Counted from the first letter of the stretch, positions 33,619 through 45,844 are shown. The stretch: DNA of 64,000 nt from Platycnemis pennipes (GCA_933228895.1 OW121854.1:133033926-133097925), one strand, 5' to 3'. Made by a program: numbers and translations. The notes: a model not told the origin generated them from the sequence alone.

Positions 33619-36176
33619 GTCCTCTTTCTCTGTGGCGCCTTGCGCACGACTACGGCTGCATTGTGACATGATATGTTCCGCAGTCCGTTAACACCTAGTT
33701 CCTTTAAGCCTCGTTGATTAAGTCGGTCCCAACAAATTCATTGTATGGAGGTTTTACTGTATTAATCAAATCCTTGAATGATTTCAAAGTCTTTTTCAGA
33801 AATACAAAAAAATTTTAATGCATCCAAGAGATCCCATTTATGGAATATCCTGGAATTCCATTTTTAAGACTAAAAAATTATTGTAGAATATTGCTAAACT
33901 AGCAATTTTTCAATGTCTTATTAATAGGGAATCCGAAAAATGGTAAATAAAAATCATCAAAAGCGGTGTTTAAAAATGACAAATACGGTAAATAAAATAG
34001 TTTTAAAAAGGTGAAAGCTGTGTTTAATGTTGGGAAAAAGGAGTCTTAAAAGAAGGTTTTTTTAAAATATTATTAATAAAGACTTCATACCAATGTGAAC
34101 AAACAGTTAATAGTACATACATACATTTGAGATCCAAAACAGAAGTTATGGCTACCCTACGCAACATAAAAAACACAGTAGGCAAAATTAAGTTAAAGGG
34201 AAATTAATGAGATAATGGTACTAACAATAACAGAGTGGAGTAGTGGACTGCAGGTAATGAAGTTCGATTCTTATGCTGTTTAAAATTTTTCTTTCAACCA
34301 TTGAATAAAAAACTTTATCATCCTTCATTTCCAACCTTTGTGTGTGGATACTGACTTTTTTGTACTTCTATCGCTTCAACTAGATTTACAAATGCGTCAC
34401 TCAAAATTACACTGTAAAGTTAACGTAATGATTCCAGGATTTAATTCTGTAATATAAATTTTTTCCAATCATTTCTTTTCGCCTAATTTAATTATTTTTT
34501 TTACTTATAATTTGGCATGAAATTTCCGATAATCTACTTTTTTCAACTGCCTACTAGCATTACCCTAGGAATACAGCATTCTTAGGTAGTGTTAAGGATC
34601 GAACTCGCGACTGGCAGTACACTAGCCCTCATTTTTGACAACTACGCTCTCATAGGTTCATGGGAATATGGCGAATGTAGGCGACCCGCATGACATTCGG
34701 CTTAATTTTTTTCTCGCACATCCGGGCCTATGGAGAAAAAGGTCAAGACGAGTATTTTTTATTTTGTTTTCCTCGTTTGTGGCATGGAAAGAAATCTTCT
34801 TCTCATTTCATGACCCGAGTTACTTAACCTCTCCTTGTTGGTATCTACCATACGTACATTCCATTCGGGGGGCGCATCGATCATGAGGCCGCGAGATGTT
34901 AAAATCTCCGATCTGGATCTGAATTTTTACTGTCCTCGGATATGATTTCAGTAGCGAATGAAATGAAAGACTCGTGGATCTTTGGATCCGACCCGACGAT
35001 CCTTAATTTATGAGTGGTACATTTGTAAATGTAATTTAAACAACAAAGTATAATAAAGTGAGTATTCAGATGTAATGGTTTGAAATTGAATATGATAACA
35101 TTTTCGATGCAGTGACTGAAAGAAAAAATTAAACTGCGATTGGGATCGAACTTCGCACAGTACACTAGCTCTCATTCATGGCTCTCGTTGTATGCCTGAT
35201 CCCGGCGAATGTAGGCTACCCGCATGGCATCCTACGTATTTTATTTCCTGCGATACCGGGGTAATGGGGGAAAAAAGTCATATGTCTTTATTTTGCTTCT
35301 AATTGCACGGGAACGTTTTCATCTAATTTCGTGATCTGAGTTACACATCCTCTTCTTGTCAATATCTACCGCTACTACATTCCATTCACAGGGCACTTCG
35401 ATCGCCTAGCCACGAAAATTTAAAATCTACGATCCGGATCTGATTTTACTCAGTGTCTTTGGATCCGAATCCGGAACGGAAAAAAATGAAAGATCCGATC
35501 CGGCCATCACTAAAGAAAATATTTCATGCTACAAAAATTCGGCATTGGCAAAATATCTGAAATTTCGTTTAAAAAATCGCGTTTCAAAGAAGACACGGTT
35601 GATTTCGTGATTAAACCCTAAAGTTGCTTATTTCGTGAATCCTGTCGCATAAAACTTTTCACAAAAATGTCATGTCCCTACTTATTAATAATAACCTTTG
35701 AAGTGAAATTTGTGAATTTTCTACCCCTAAGGAGAGGTTGTGGTACTCTGATCTTAAAATGAGATTGGCCTTTTTTCATGCTACTATAAGCAAATTAAAA
35801 AAAAAAATCTCAGATATTTTCTCCATTGGCCTGGGTTTGCAACAAAAAAGTAGAATGACATGTGAGGAGCATGTATTCTCCGTAAGCCGACAATAGCAGA
35901 GTGGGGTAGTGGACTGCAGGTAATGAAGTTCGATTCTTATTGCAGTTTAAAAGTTTTCTTTCAGCCATTGAATCAAAAACTTTACCATCCTTCATTTCCA
36001 ACCTTTGTGTGTGGATACTGACATTTTGTACTTCTATCGTTTAAACCTGATTTACAAATGCATCACTCAAAAATGCATTGTAAACTTATCATAATGATTC
36101 CCTGAAATAATTCTGCGATAAAAAAATTTTCCAATCATTTAACCAATGCTAAATTTTATTATTTTTTTGAATTATA

Positions 36177-36318
36177 AATTGACATGAAATTTCTGATAAT
36201 CTACTTTTTTTTAACTGCCTACTTGCATTATCCTAGGAATACAGCAGAGCCTGTATTCCTGGGATAATGCAAGTAGGCAGTTAAAAAAAAGTAGATTATC
36301 AGAAATTTCATGTCAATT
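36177..36318. repeat. Near-perfect hairpin, 68-bp arms, 6-nt loop
   Basis: Left arm 36177-36244 and right arm 36251-36318 are reverse complements with a single mismatch (CCTAGG against CCTGGG), around loop CAGAGC. The sequence is an enlarged form of the small palindrome found in the related module at 10110-10140; the copy at 34575 lacks it. In transcripts of the Argonaute intron it would fold into a long, almost fully paired stem. Confidence 0.9.
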
Positions 36319-37407
36319 CTGCTCAGTTTCATTTCTTGTCAGCAGAGCCTGTATTCCTAGGCAGTGTTAAGGATCGAACTCGCGACCAGTATTACACTAG
36401 CCCTCATTTTTAACAACTACAGTGTCATAGGTTCACGGGAATCTTGCGAATGTAGGCGACCCGCGTGACATTCGGCTTAATTTTCTTTCTTGCGCATCCG
36501 GGGAAAAAAGTGTGCATCCGCATATGAGGAAAAAAGTCACGACGAGTATTTTTTTATTTTGTTTTTGTGGCGCGGAAAAACTCTTCTTCTCATTTAGTGA
36601 CCACCAATTTACACAACCATTAGACAAAAAGTCTAATGTAATTACCTTTTTCCTTTTCGTCGTCTTTGCTGAAGCCTTCCTAGGCCTCTTGCAACACATC
36701 TGAATTTTTAACCTTGTTTTTACTTTCAAGTCTAAGCCCGTGGACTTCACATACAATAACATCTCCCTGCGAGACATGAAACGTATAAATAAATGTACGT
36801 CAAACATTAACACACAGCAGCCCCAATTGATACAGAGTCACACCAGTAGGTGAGAGCAAACAGATGGACTTACAATCAGACGTAAACATCTGGCAGTCCT
36901 CGGTATGAGGAGCATACATTGGCATACATTTCCGTCGTGCCATAAACACGACATGCAGCGCTTTGAAATCCGTCGCTGGTTGAAAGCCTGGCCGGCTCCA
37001 TAAGAATCCATGAATGAAGAATGTTTGATCTTTTACTAGCTGTTGCTGAGTAACTGTCACGACAACAGAAACCCGAAGAAAATGTAGGCCTGTCACCTAC
37101 TTGGCATCAACGTCTTTTTTCGGCATTCAGCATATGTTGACGCGTAGTTAACTATCTACTCCATGGATCACATCTGTTATCCATCACAACAAGAAAAGAA
37201 CATGTTTTGAGTCGAGGTGGGTCGAATCCACAATTTTCTCGAATCCGAATCCAAAATCGAATCTTACAAGGATTTGAATCGAATCTAGAATCCATCTGCA
37301 AAAGATTCTAGTAAAATATGCACTTACCTATCTTCATTGGTGTTGATCAATCCATCTCAAAACCACCAGGCAAACACCAGCTAAAAACACTGAAAATTTA
37401 CTCACAG

Positions 37408-37442
37408 CATGACATATATTTCAGAAAGAAATATATGTCATG
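37408..37442. repeat. Short perfect palindrome
   Basis: CATGACATATATTTC, a 5-nt loop, then GAAATATATGTCATG: 15-bp arms without mismatch, just before the start of the LINE tail insertion. It may mark the insertion junction. Confidence 0.8.
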
Positions 37443-37444
37443 AG

Positions 37445-38180
37445 CCATTATAATAATAATAATAATATTTTATTTTTGTCCAAAGATCTACAGAAAGATA
37501 TAAGACACGTCAAAAAAAGAGGAGGAGATTAATACAAATTAGTAGTTCACAAGCATCAAGATGAAATGTTACGTACAAAGTATATATTAAATTCACATAC
37601 AATATATTTTCAACATAAAAAAGAAGCACTAGATTGTAGGGTCAGTAAGATATTCAGTCACAGAATAGTAATTCTTTGCGAGCAGGAATACTTTCAACTT
37701 CCTTTTAAAAGACAGCAATGACTCACATGGATTTTTCAAATGGTGCGGGAGTTTATTGTAGGTTCGGAGTCCCATTTCTCTTGGACCTAACTTAGTCCTG
37801 TTTGTCCTCACTGCATTATAGTGAAGGCTTTGCCATTTTCTGGTTTCATACTTATGGAAATTGGAGTTAATTTCAAACATGTCTAGATTTTTATGCGTAA
37901 AAATTAGCAGAGATAATAAATAGACACATGGTAATGGGAGGATCTTCAAAGTTTTAAAGATGGGGTTGGAGGGAGCATCATAAGGTTTTCTTAATATAAT
38001 TCTAATTGCCCTCTTTTGCAATGTAAATATTTTGGATGCGTGAGGTGATGAGCCCCAAAAAATTATGTTGCATGACATCAGGGAATAAAAGGCACCATAG
38101 TATACAGTAAGTAAGATATCTACATTAACAGAGTTTCGGAGGTGGCGTAAAAGGTAGCAAATAGAGCTAAGTTTTTGAAA
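37445..38180 (-). pseudogene. CR1/Jockey-type LINE C-terminal fragment inside the hAT element
   Basis: The frame 38078-37629 reads FTLQKRAIRIILRKPYDAPS, PLPCVYLLSLLIF, NKLPHHLKNPCESLLSFKRK and VFLLAKNYYSVTEYL, the C-terminal region of the same LINE group as 26880-28753. The minus-strand 3' end is a (TTA)n tract at 37445-37460. The reverse transcriptase is missing, so it is strongly 5' truncated. Confidence 0.85.
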
Positions 38181-38238
38181 TAGTAAGAAAATTACTTGAG
38201 AGATAGGAAAAAGCTAGAGCTGAGAATCAACCATTTTA

Positions 38239-38583
38239 TTTAGACGTAATTGGCAAGACAAGTTTTAAAAAAATATATGATCTTGAAATGAAAAAATGAA
38301 AACAAAAAATACATTGACTCAATACACATTCAAACATTTCTTTACAACATCATGCATCTGTTGCTTCCAAATTCTTATTTAAAAATAGCAACATTCTGAC
38401 TCGTTATTTAGATATAATTGGCAAAGAAAAATAAAAAAAATATATACATGATCTTGAAATGAAAAAAAAAGAAATACATTGACTCAATACACATTGAAAC
38501 ATTTCTTTACAACATCATAAATATGTTGCTTCTTAGAGTACTTCCAAATTCTTAATTAAAAATAGCAACTTTCTGACTCGTTC
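38239..38583. repeat. Tandem duplication of about 170 bp
   Basis: Two neighbouring copies (about 38239-38405 and 38409-38583) share ATTGACTCAATACACATT, ATTTCTTTACAACATCAT and CTTCCAAATTCTTA. The second copy overlaps the end of the hAT transposase region. Confidence 0.75.
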
Positions 38584-40543
38584 TGGGCCCAACCTGCTAC
38601 GTTTTTGGTCACACACTAAACCTGAAGCACTAAACAGTCTCTCCGACGAAACCATAGCAGCTGGGATGCAAAGAAATTCACGACTGATGGTCTTTAATGT
38701 AGGGTGTTGGCTTTCCAGTAGTCCAGGGGCTCTGTTTCAGGAGGAAGGAGTTCCTCCATCAAGTATGAATTTAACTCCTGCACCTCATCCCTACATTTCA
38801 TCACTTCCGGCTGCAAATTCATTATTTTGGAGTAGTGCGCCCACATGGCATGCTTCGTGGAAGGATTACTCACAGGCTCATCACTTTTTTCCTAAAAAAA
38901 ATGCAATCATTGAAATATATGTACAGATAATATTGGTAGAAAACTTAACAAAATGCCTTAAAATAAAAAACTGATGCATATGGTCCAAAACCAAAAATTA
39001 ATGGGAATAAGTAAATATCATCTGATAAAAACCCACCTGTCTTTTATCTTTTGAGGCAATTTTTTTCATTCTCTCCAGCAGTTTCGTCTTTGCCTGAGTT
39101 AAATTATCACCACTTGTGAAACAGCTACCCTGGAGCCTGGGATCAAGAAGGGTTGATGTGGTGTAAATTTCATTCGTTTCCAAGTCACTGAATCTCAACT
39201 TCAAGGAAGACAAAAGATCATTCTTCATTCCTAATAATGGGGTGCACTCTCCATTTTTCATTTCCTCGATAGTTCTAATTTACTGTGGGAATTATTTCGG
39301 AGGACGTCACATAGTCACTGCTGACCGTCTTCGTCGCATGGTAGAATATCTTCATCAATGAGGCCACATGACTCATCAAATCCCACTGTACTGTTGAAAA
39401 TTCCGTAGGAAGTTTAGTTTCGGCAGCAGCTAAAGTAATGGCATTTCTTTGCTCCAATAATCTATTAAACATCAGGTACAAAGAATCCCACCGAGTTGGC
39501 TCGTCTTGAATTAGTTTGTGCAATGGGATTCCAAGTTGATTTTGGCATCTTTTAAGCACACCCGCTGCTTGGCACCAATGCTTAAAATGCCCCACAATAC
39601 TGTGCTGTGCTAGGCACGACAAACTCTGAACTGCCTTTTGATTCAATAATCCATCTTTTACAATCAGCTGAAAGGTGTGAGCCAAACATGGTATTCCATG
39701 ATATGGCGATGATCTTATGGCAGACACAAAGATTCTCCCATTGTCATGTACAACATATGAGACATTGCCTGCAATACCCCACTCTTCCAGGCACTGGATC
39801 AAGAACTTCTTGATCTGTTCTCCACTATGACACACCTCTGGGAATGGAACAACATCAAGGCAAAGATGTTTTAGTTCCCTCGAATCATTAACAAAATGAG
39901 CCGTTAGGCTCATGTAACTGTCGTTCGCAGTTGACGTCCACATATCGGTAGTGATTGATATGTGGTCGATCGGTTGCAGGAAGCTCTTTACATCACTTCT
40001 AACCTTCTCGTAAAAGGTTGGAATCACCACGGAAGACAATTGTTTTCTCGTAGGAATGGTATAACGGGGCTCCAAATAGGAAATGAGAGCACGGAAACCT
40101 CTATCCTCGACAACACTGAATGGCTGATTGTCCACACATATCATTTGCCCCTTTTGTTATGTGCTCCGCTCTCGGATTCCCAGGTTTAAACTTCTGGGAG
40201 CGATAGAAAGCTTCCTTCAAGGTCTGCTGCTTTGTATCAGTCCTGAATTTTTTGGGTTGCTTGAAAAAACAATTTTCATGAGTCGGGGAACTTGAAGTGG
40301 ATGCACTCAAGGTAGACGAAAAGGCACCTTCACCATCGTCACTTTCAAATTTGTCCATTAATGCGGGATGAATATTTCCCCTCGTTAGCTCCACAGAAAT
40401 AAAGCGGAATGCAGTTTTAAATGCTTCTTCATCGCCGATGTCATACTTTTCCCGCCTCTTGAAATCTGTGCACCACAATAACTACATCTGGCGAATTTAC
40501 TGTTTTTTTCACAGATAGTGAAATGCTCCCAAACCTCCGACAT
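38560..40543 (-). pseudogene. hAT transposase (BED-finger, ZBED-like), decayed
   Basis: A start at 40543 gives MSEVWEHFTICEKN, then the BED zinc finger with ARCSYCGAQISRGGKS and KKHLKLHS (C-x2-C ... H-x-x-x-x-H type). After frame changes, 40478-40101 and 40144-39275 give the linker and catalytic core: ITTDMWTSTANDSYMSLTAH (D and W of the hAT core), VVHDNG, PCLAHTFQLIVKDGL and DEPTRWDSLYLMFNRLLEQR. Frame 39261-38998 continues with TTSTLLDPRLQGSCF. The dimerisation tail (LLPPETEPLDYWKANTL) lies near 38700-38800. Several frameshifts make it non-functional. Overall order and length fit a full hAT transposase. Confidence 0.85.
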
Positions 40544-41107
40544 GTTTCTTGTCCAAGCCACTTGTTACAACACTACCACAAAATATGCAACTTGAAATCC
40601 TGCTACAACTGCAAAATCTCTCAATTTCAACGTCAATCAATGTTTTCACCTCTACAGCATGTGCATTTACAGTTAACAGAGCGACGCCAACCCTGAGTTC
40701 ACATGGTTTCCTACAGATAGTGCTGTTTGCAGCTCTAGTGTAGACCGCGAGAGAAACACAACCGCAAAAAGCACCAATGAGAAACGATTTCAAATCCTGA
40801 GGCCCAGAAACCCCAGGAAGCTTAGTTGCAGTGTAAAAAGTATTGACTTCGAAAGTTATATTATTTCCTATTTAGAATAAGCTATTTCAAATAGCGTTCT
40901 TCGATTTAATGTTATTGAGGATAAAACTATTGGTAGCATTAATATAAGAGTCATTCACATTTTAACTGCAACGGTGTTATTTATAACCCTTCATGTTCTT
41001 TTTCGAATCTCATCAAATCCACCCTCGAATCTTCAAATCCTGGAATCTTAGAGATTCGATGGATTCGGGGGGTAGGCAGATTCGATGACCCACCCCTAGT
41101 TTTGAGT

Positions 41108-41975
41108 AATTATACTTACTTCAGATTTAAATATCCAATGAAATAAAGATTGGATTTGAATTGTCGCATTATGGTAACTTAACGGCCTCTCAAAAGATGG
41201 CGTTTTCTGTAATAGTCACCGAATACTGCCAACCGCTAATGGTTCAAAAATGGATAGGTAAGTTGTTGCGTTTCGACTTGCGTGGATTTCGACCTATGTA
41301 CATGGAAATTTTTGGAATGAATTAACGATGTTAGTTGAGGACTTACTTACTATGTTAAATTTGTACCAGCATTTAGGGATAGATTCCAATCCTAGTGGGA
41401 AAAATGTATTATCATGTACCCTTAGGAAATTCAATGACCCATTGCAATAAAGTTTGAGATATAATACTCACAGTGGTCACAGAAAACAAAATTTTTTATT
41501 TTGGTATTTCATGGTAAAAACTTAGGGATAAACTTTCATATTATTTCACCAATTAAGTATTTACATGCAATGCTACTGTAAATTGTGTAAATAACCTTGG
41601 ACTTAATTATTTTTTTTAAAACCATTTTTGGTCAGACCTTGTGACACACACAGCTCCAGCAAAATCAGGCACCTGTAAACTAAAGGGTTTGCCGGGGTGG
41701 GAATGCGAAGGGAGGATTTAGGCCAATCATGCTAAGATCCCAAGTTTATTCCCACCTTACATGACTTCCAATTACCCTCTTCACACCTCGCTGCTTCTTC
41801 CGCCAGCTTGCAGTTCCCAGGTGAACGCTCTGCAGGGGAGGAGGGGGGTTACCCTGATGCGGCGGGACTGGAGGAGTGCCCAGGAGGAGAGTGCATTTCA
41901 GCAGGGAAGGGGCCCTCAATTGTGGGAAGGGGACGACAGGAAGCACACTTTTAACATATCGCCCATTCATATCAG
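41108..41975. other. Intron sequence, nothing recognised
   Basis: Between the hAT target duplication and hAT-like copy C. A GC-richer patch at 41690-41940 gives open frames on both strands without recognisable motifs. Confidence 0.3.
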
Positions 41976-41979
41976 AAAT

Positions 41980-42890
41980 TAGGGATATGGTTAGATCGGA
42001 TCCAAAGATCATCTCTTTCATTTCACTCGGATCCATAATCGAATCCAAAGGGAGTGGAATCGGATCTGGATTGTAATCTGCTTTTTAATTTTTGCAGCTT
42101 AGCGATCTAAGCACCCCATGAATGGAATGTAGGTTTGGTAGGTATTGACAAGGAGAGGTTGTGTAACTCAGGTCACGAAATTAGATGAACATTTTTCTTT
42201 CAAACTAGAAGCAAAATAAAGAAACGTGACTTTTTTTTCCATTACCCCAGTATCGTGAGAAAAAATTACATAGAATGCCAATAGCTAATGTTTTGCACAA
42301 AGTTCGATCCCTATCACTGTTTAATTTTTTCTTTCAGTCATTGCATCAAAAATGTTATCATCTTCAATTTCAAACCCTTATGTCTGAATACTCACTTTTT
42401 ATACCTTTATTGTGTAAATTATATTTACAAATGTATTACTCAAAAACTAGGAATGGTTGGGTCGGATCCAAAGATCCATGGATTTTCATTCCGTTCGCTA
42501 CTGAAATCATATCCAGACTGTAAATTTGGATTGGAGATTTTTAAATTTCAAGGCTTAGTGATGGATGCACCCCACAAATGGAGTGTATGTACAAATGGAG
42601 ATAATTACAAGGAGAGGTTGTGTAACTCAGGTCACGAAATGAGATGAAATTGTTTTCGGTGCCACGAGAACAAAATAAAGAAATACGCATCTTGGCTTTT
42701 TTCTCCTTAGATGCACGGGAAGAATGCCACGCGGGTCACCTACATTCGCCAGACTCCCATGAACCGATGATAGTGTTCAACGCAAACAGTAAAATTAAAT
42801 TAGTCTTCCCATTTCCCAGGAAGTCCAATTCCTTTCCCTGGAATTCCTCTTACTTGTTTAGGTTAAATGGTTAATTGCAATGCTCCCCAT
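41980..42890. repeat. hAT-like family, copy C (right-arm fragment, minus orientation)
   Basis: It begins TAGGGATATGGTTAGATCGG, the right terminus of copies A and B reversed, and has the second, inner right terminus at 42448 (GGAATGGTTGGGTCGGATCC). The module with CACGCGGGTCACCTACATTC follows to about 42770. The left half of the element is absent, and the piece stops at the Harbinger element. Confidence 0.65.
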
Positions 42891-43089
42891 ACTCTTAGGG
42901 TGGATTGCAGGACGAGGTTTAAACCGCAGTTTAGACGGTGGCTAGGGAAAATGGCCGAAACCACGGTTTTTTGCTTGCATGAACGAGTTTTACGTCAGAT
43001 GCCGTCTAAACCGCGGTTCAAAAGACGCCAATTCCCGAACCTCCTGCTGGGTAGGTTTAAGCCGTGGTCTGCGTTCGCGAGAGACACCA

Positions 43090-43920
43090 AACATGGCCGG
43101 CTGGCACTTTTTGACATTCGCGAGGCGGAGGAAATAGAAGAAATTACAGATATTGAGGATGCTGACGTTCCACCAATAAGGATAAACAGATTAATTAGGG
43201 ACCGAAGTGATCTATTTTTATCCTACATCGATTCAGAGTTTGAACAAAGGTAAAGATTTAATAAAGAAGTAACTCATCAGCTATTGGGAGAAACGAACTA
43301 TCATATTAGACTTTCGACGGACCGCTGGGGATTCCAAGTGCCACCAATTCATTCAATTGCTTATGTAATTAAGGTCTTTCGCCACTGCAAGTTTTGTGTT
43401 AAGGCTTTAGGGGATCAGATTGGTGTTCATGAATCAACGGCTTTGAGGTGCTTCATGAATGTACGCAAAGCTCATTGTGCTCATTGGAGCTAAATATTAC
43501 CAATTTCCCCTTAATTACCGCAGAATTACATGATGTGATAGCTGAATTTTCTCTCTTATCAGGGTGGGCATGAATTACATTTGAAATGTGAAGTAACATT
43601 AATAAAAAATAACGATAAATAGGTTGTGCTTGTACAGTTGATTGATGATTAAAAATCATGCTCCAAATTTAGTGAAATTACCCATTCTTAGCTGTTAACC
43701 AATGGGAAAAACCTGTAATATTTTCGCTAGTGCTTTTCGGAAAATGTATGAAGTTAACACAGAACTAATCGATTTATTAGATACATAATTTTATTAGGAA
43801 CAACTTCCCTGACATTGATTCTCTAGACTACACGCACATTAAAATTTCCTGCCCAGACGTACGTCAATATAAAGGGATATTATTCAATCTGCGTACAAAT
43901 AATAGGTTGAAAATAGGGTT
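43090..43920 (+). pseudogene. Harbinger transposase relic
   Basis: The first piece (to 43253) has IRINRLIRDRSDLFLSY. A second (43254-43493) has RFNKEVTHQLL and FCVKALGDQIGVHESTALRC, the helix-turn-helix-like GD..G.S..T block. A third near 43800-43910 reads FPDIDSLDYTHIKISCPD, the region of the first catalytic Asp (IDCTHI in the family, here with C replaced by Y) followed by KGILFNL. Frameshifts and stops separate the pieces, and the C-terminal half is missing. Confidence 0.75.
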
Positions 43921-44135
43921 ATTTATTTATTTTTTTGGCATTTAATGTTCACTCGACATATACATAATCACAGGACGTACAATCAAAAAATATAACTACA
44001 AAAATAAGGAATAAACTGGTTACAGCCACAAAAATAATAACTTAACTGCCTTGATCATTAAGTCACTTCACAAACAAATTCTTCGCTTCTTTTAAAAAGT
44101 TGTCTTTGCTTAAAAGTCCAGTTCATTGAAGTGCA

Positions 44136-44351
44136 TTACACTTTTGGGTTGTTGGCATTATACTTTCCACAAATATCTTTCAATTCCTCCTTTTCCCTAT
44201 TCAACGTGGTCGCGTAATACGCCTTACTCTCTAGTATTACATACTCTGATATAATAGAGATCAGGAGCAGCTTCTCTTCCAGCGAAAAGTTTTCGTTTCG
44301 TCCACTGCACATTTTTACTAGATACTCACACACTTCCAAACTGAAGTTCAC
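44136..44351 (-). pseudogene. Myb/SANT-like DNA-binding fragment of the Harbinger element
   Basis: The 71-codon frame contains RNENFSLEEKLLLISIISEY, KAYYATTLNREKEELKDICG and KYNANN, a Myb/SANT-like helix pattern of the kind encoded by the second gene of Harbinger elements. It lacks the C-terminal part usual for that protein, and the frame ends shortly before the element's middle. The opposite orientation to the transposase matches known elements. Confidence 0.6.
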
Positions 44352-44572
44352 GGTGTTTATTTACGTCGCTAAGGAGCTTACAATTGCTTTTCAGGAAAAA
44401 AATGACAGTAGTCAGCGTTGCCACATAATCAACAACGACAGGCCACGGTTTTCATAGATCGCGACGAAACCTTGTTTATGCAAGCGGAAGGAAGATCGCG
44501 TCCAGGCCGCGGCTTATGAAGACGCCGCCGTCTAAACCACGGTTTGAACCTCGTTCTTGCAATCCACCCTTA

Positions 44573-45339
44573 GTGTTTGGGACATGTCACTTTGGATGAG
44601 AACAGTGTTGCCTCCTAAATGTCTTCTGTGCATCAATTCTGGCTCTTTTTGGTGATTGATAAGTACATATAGCGATGGCACTAGCAAGTGTGGCTAAAAA
44701 TCCAAAATTTTTAATTTTAATTTGTGGCAAAATTTTTTTCATTAAATTTTGGCAAATGTTGACCTGTCCGAATTTGGGTGCAAAGGTTGCCCAACAGACT
44801 AAGAGTAAAATACATATAACAGTATCTCAGAATACAAGGGTAGTTGTGCAAGAATGCAATGAATAGGCCCATGTGAATACATCCAAACAAAAGCAGAGCT
44901 GAGGGGAGTGACCGCCAAAGTTTAGGAACCCTCAGACGAGAAAAAGACAATGCCTTACTCGGTGACATCGTGAATACTGGATAGTTGAAGCCGAGGAAGA
45001 AGGGTGACCTGTGATGGATAACGAGGGGGAGGGGTTCATTCAAACTAATGTGTCTGTTACAATGCGCCAGTCCACATCTGCCTTTCAGCACCTTTTAACA
45101 AAGATGTGACCTCTTAAAGATTTCGGGATTTAATGGCTATCACCCAGTGTAAAACCTGAGATCATTTATTATGAGAAGTACATGAAATGATTACAGTCAT
45201 CTTTAAAAAACTAACTGGAGAATACAAAATTTATTGTAAAGATTTATTTGATTGACTCCTGACTTGGATCAAAATTGTTGACTTACCACCCCATGAAATG
45301 ATAGAAAATTATATCGTCATTATGCTGGCAAAGACTGTA
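44573..45339. other. Intron sequence, nothing recognised
   Basis: Short frames only, without motifs. It lies between the Harbinger element and an RTE tail. Confidence 0.3.
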
Positions 45340-45720
45340 TTCTACCGAAAGAAGAATACCTACTGCTGAAAATGCAAGTGTGAAAGCAAAGAAACGCTTA
45401 ATCATATTTACATTTGGAGCATGTTTCTTCTATGGCAGTGAGGCATGGATGATGACACTAGGGGAGAGGAAAAGGGAGGAATCATTCGAAATGTGTTGCC
45501 ACAGAAGAATTATGAAGATTAAATGGATCGACCGAGTAAGTGATGACGAAGTCCTGAGAAGAGTGGGAGAGAAGTCTGCCGAAAACCTGAAGAAGAAGAC
45601 TGGACAGCTTAATCATGATGGCCTGATGAAGATAATTGTGGAGGGACAAGTAGAAGGGAAGAATGGAAGATCTAGGCTTTTAGTATGAGATGCATAGAGC
45701 AAGTGATGACGGTGGTGAAA
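45340..45720 (+). pseudogene. RTE-type LINE C-terminal fragment
   Basis: The frame 45380-45688 reads FGACFFYGSEAWMMTLGERK, RIMKIKWIDRVSDDEVLRRV and IVEGQVEGKNGRSR. This is the end of RTE-type LINE proteins (compare ALYGS.TW and RMLKIKWTD at 54952-55137). The upstream parts are absent and the fragment ends without a clear tail. Confidence 0.8.
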
Positions 45721-45844
45721 GAGACGGACATATGAAGAGGTTAGCCGATAAGAGAATCATGTGGAGGACTGCGTCAAACCAATCATAAAAAGATTGGTAA
45801 GATTGACGACTGATGCTGGTCTGAATCTTAACATGCTCGCTCAT

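Larger units (their letters stand above)
26572..35512. mobile_element. hAT-like element, copy B (with nested insertions)
   Basis: The left end TAGTGATGGATGGATCC and the right end (reverse complement TAGTGATGGCCGGATCGG) match copy A, as does the inner text on both sides (TGGATGCAATAACTA near 26805; the 34200-35512 block). The native parts are about 26572-26865 and 33750-35512; everything between was inserted. Flanking octamers do not match (ATTGATAT versus AAGAAAAT), so these two ends may have been brought together by rearrangement rather than one insertion. Confidence 0.55.
37213..41099 (-). mobile_element. hAT element with 8-bp target duplication
   Basis: TTTTGAGT lies directly outside both ends (37205-37212 and 41100-41107). 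The ends are GAGGTGGGTC at the left and, reverse-complemented, CTAGGGGTGGGTCATC at the right, imperfect but of hAT type. The interior holds a decayed transposase on the minus strand (38560-40543) and, near the left end, an inserted CR1 LINE tail (about 37445-38180). GAATC-rich text flanks both ends. Confidence 0.85.
42898..44569 (+). mobile_element. PIF/Harbinger element with TTA duplication
   Basis: The ends are GGGTGGATTGCAGGACGAGG and, reverse-complemented, GGGTGGATTGCAAGAACGAG. TTA flanks both (42895-42897 and 44570-44572), as is typical for PIF/Harbinger. The plus strand carries a decayed transposase (43090-43920) and the minus strand a Myb/SANT-like second protein (44351-44136), the usual two-gene layout of this superfamily. 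The sub-terminal parts repeat AAACC(A/G)CGGTTT-type text. Confidence 0.85.

Noticed and set aside
26572..35512. Reading copy B as one clean insertion event
   Set aside because: Ends match the family, but the outer octamers differ, so a single insertion with target duplication is not supported.
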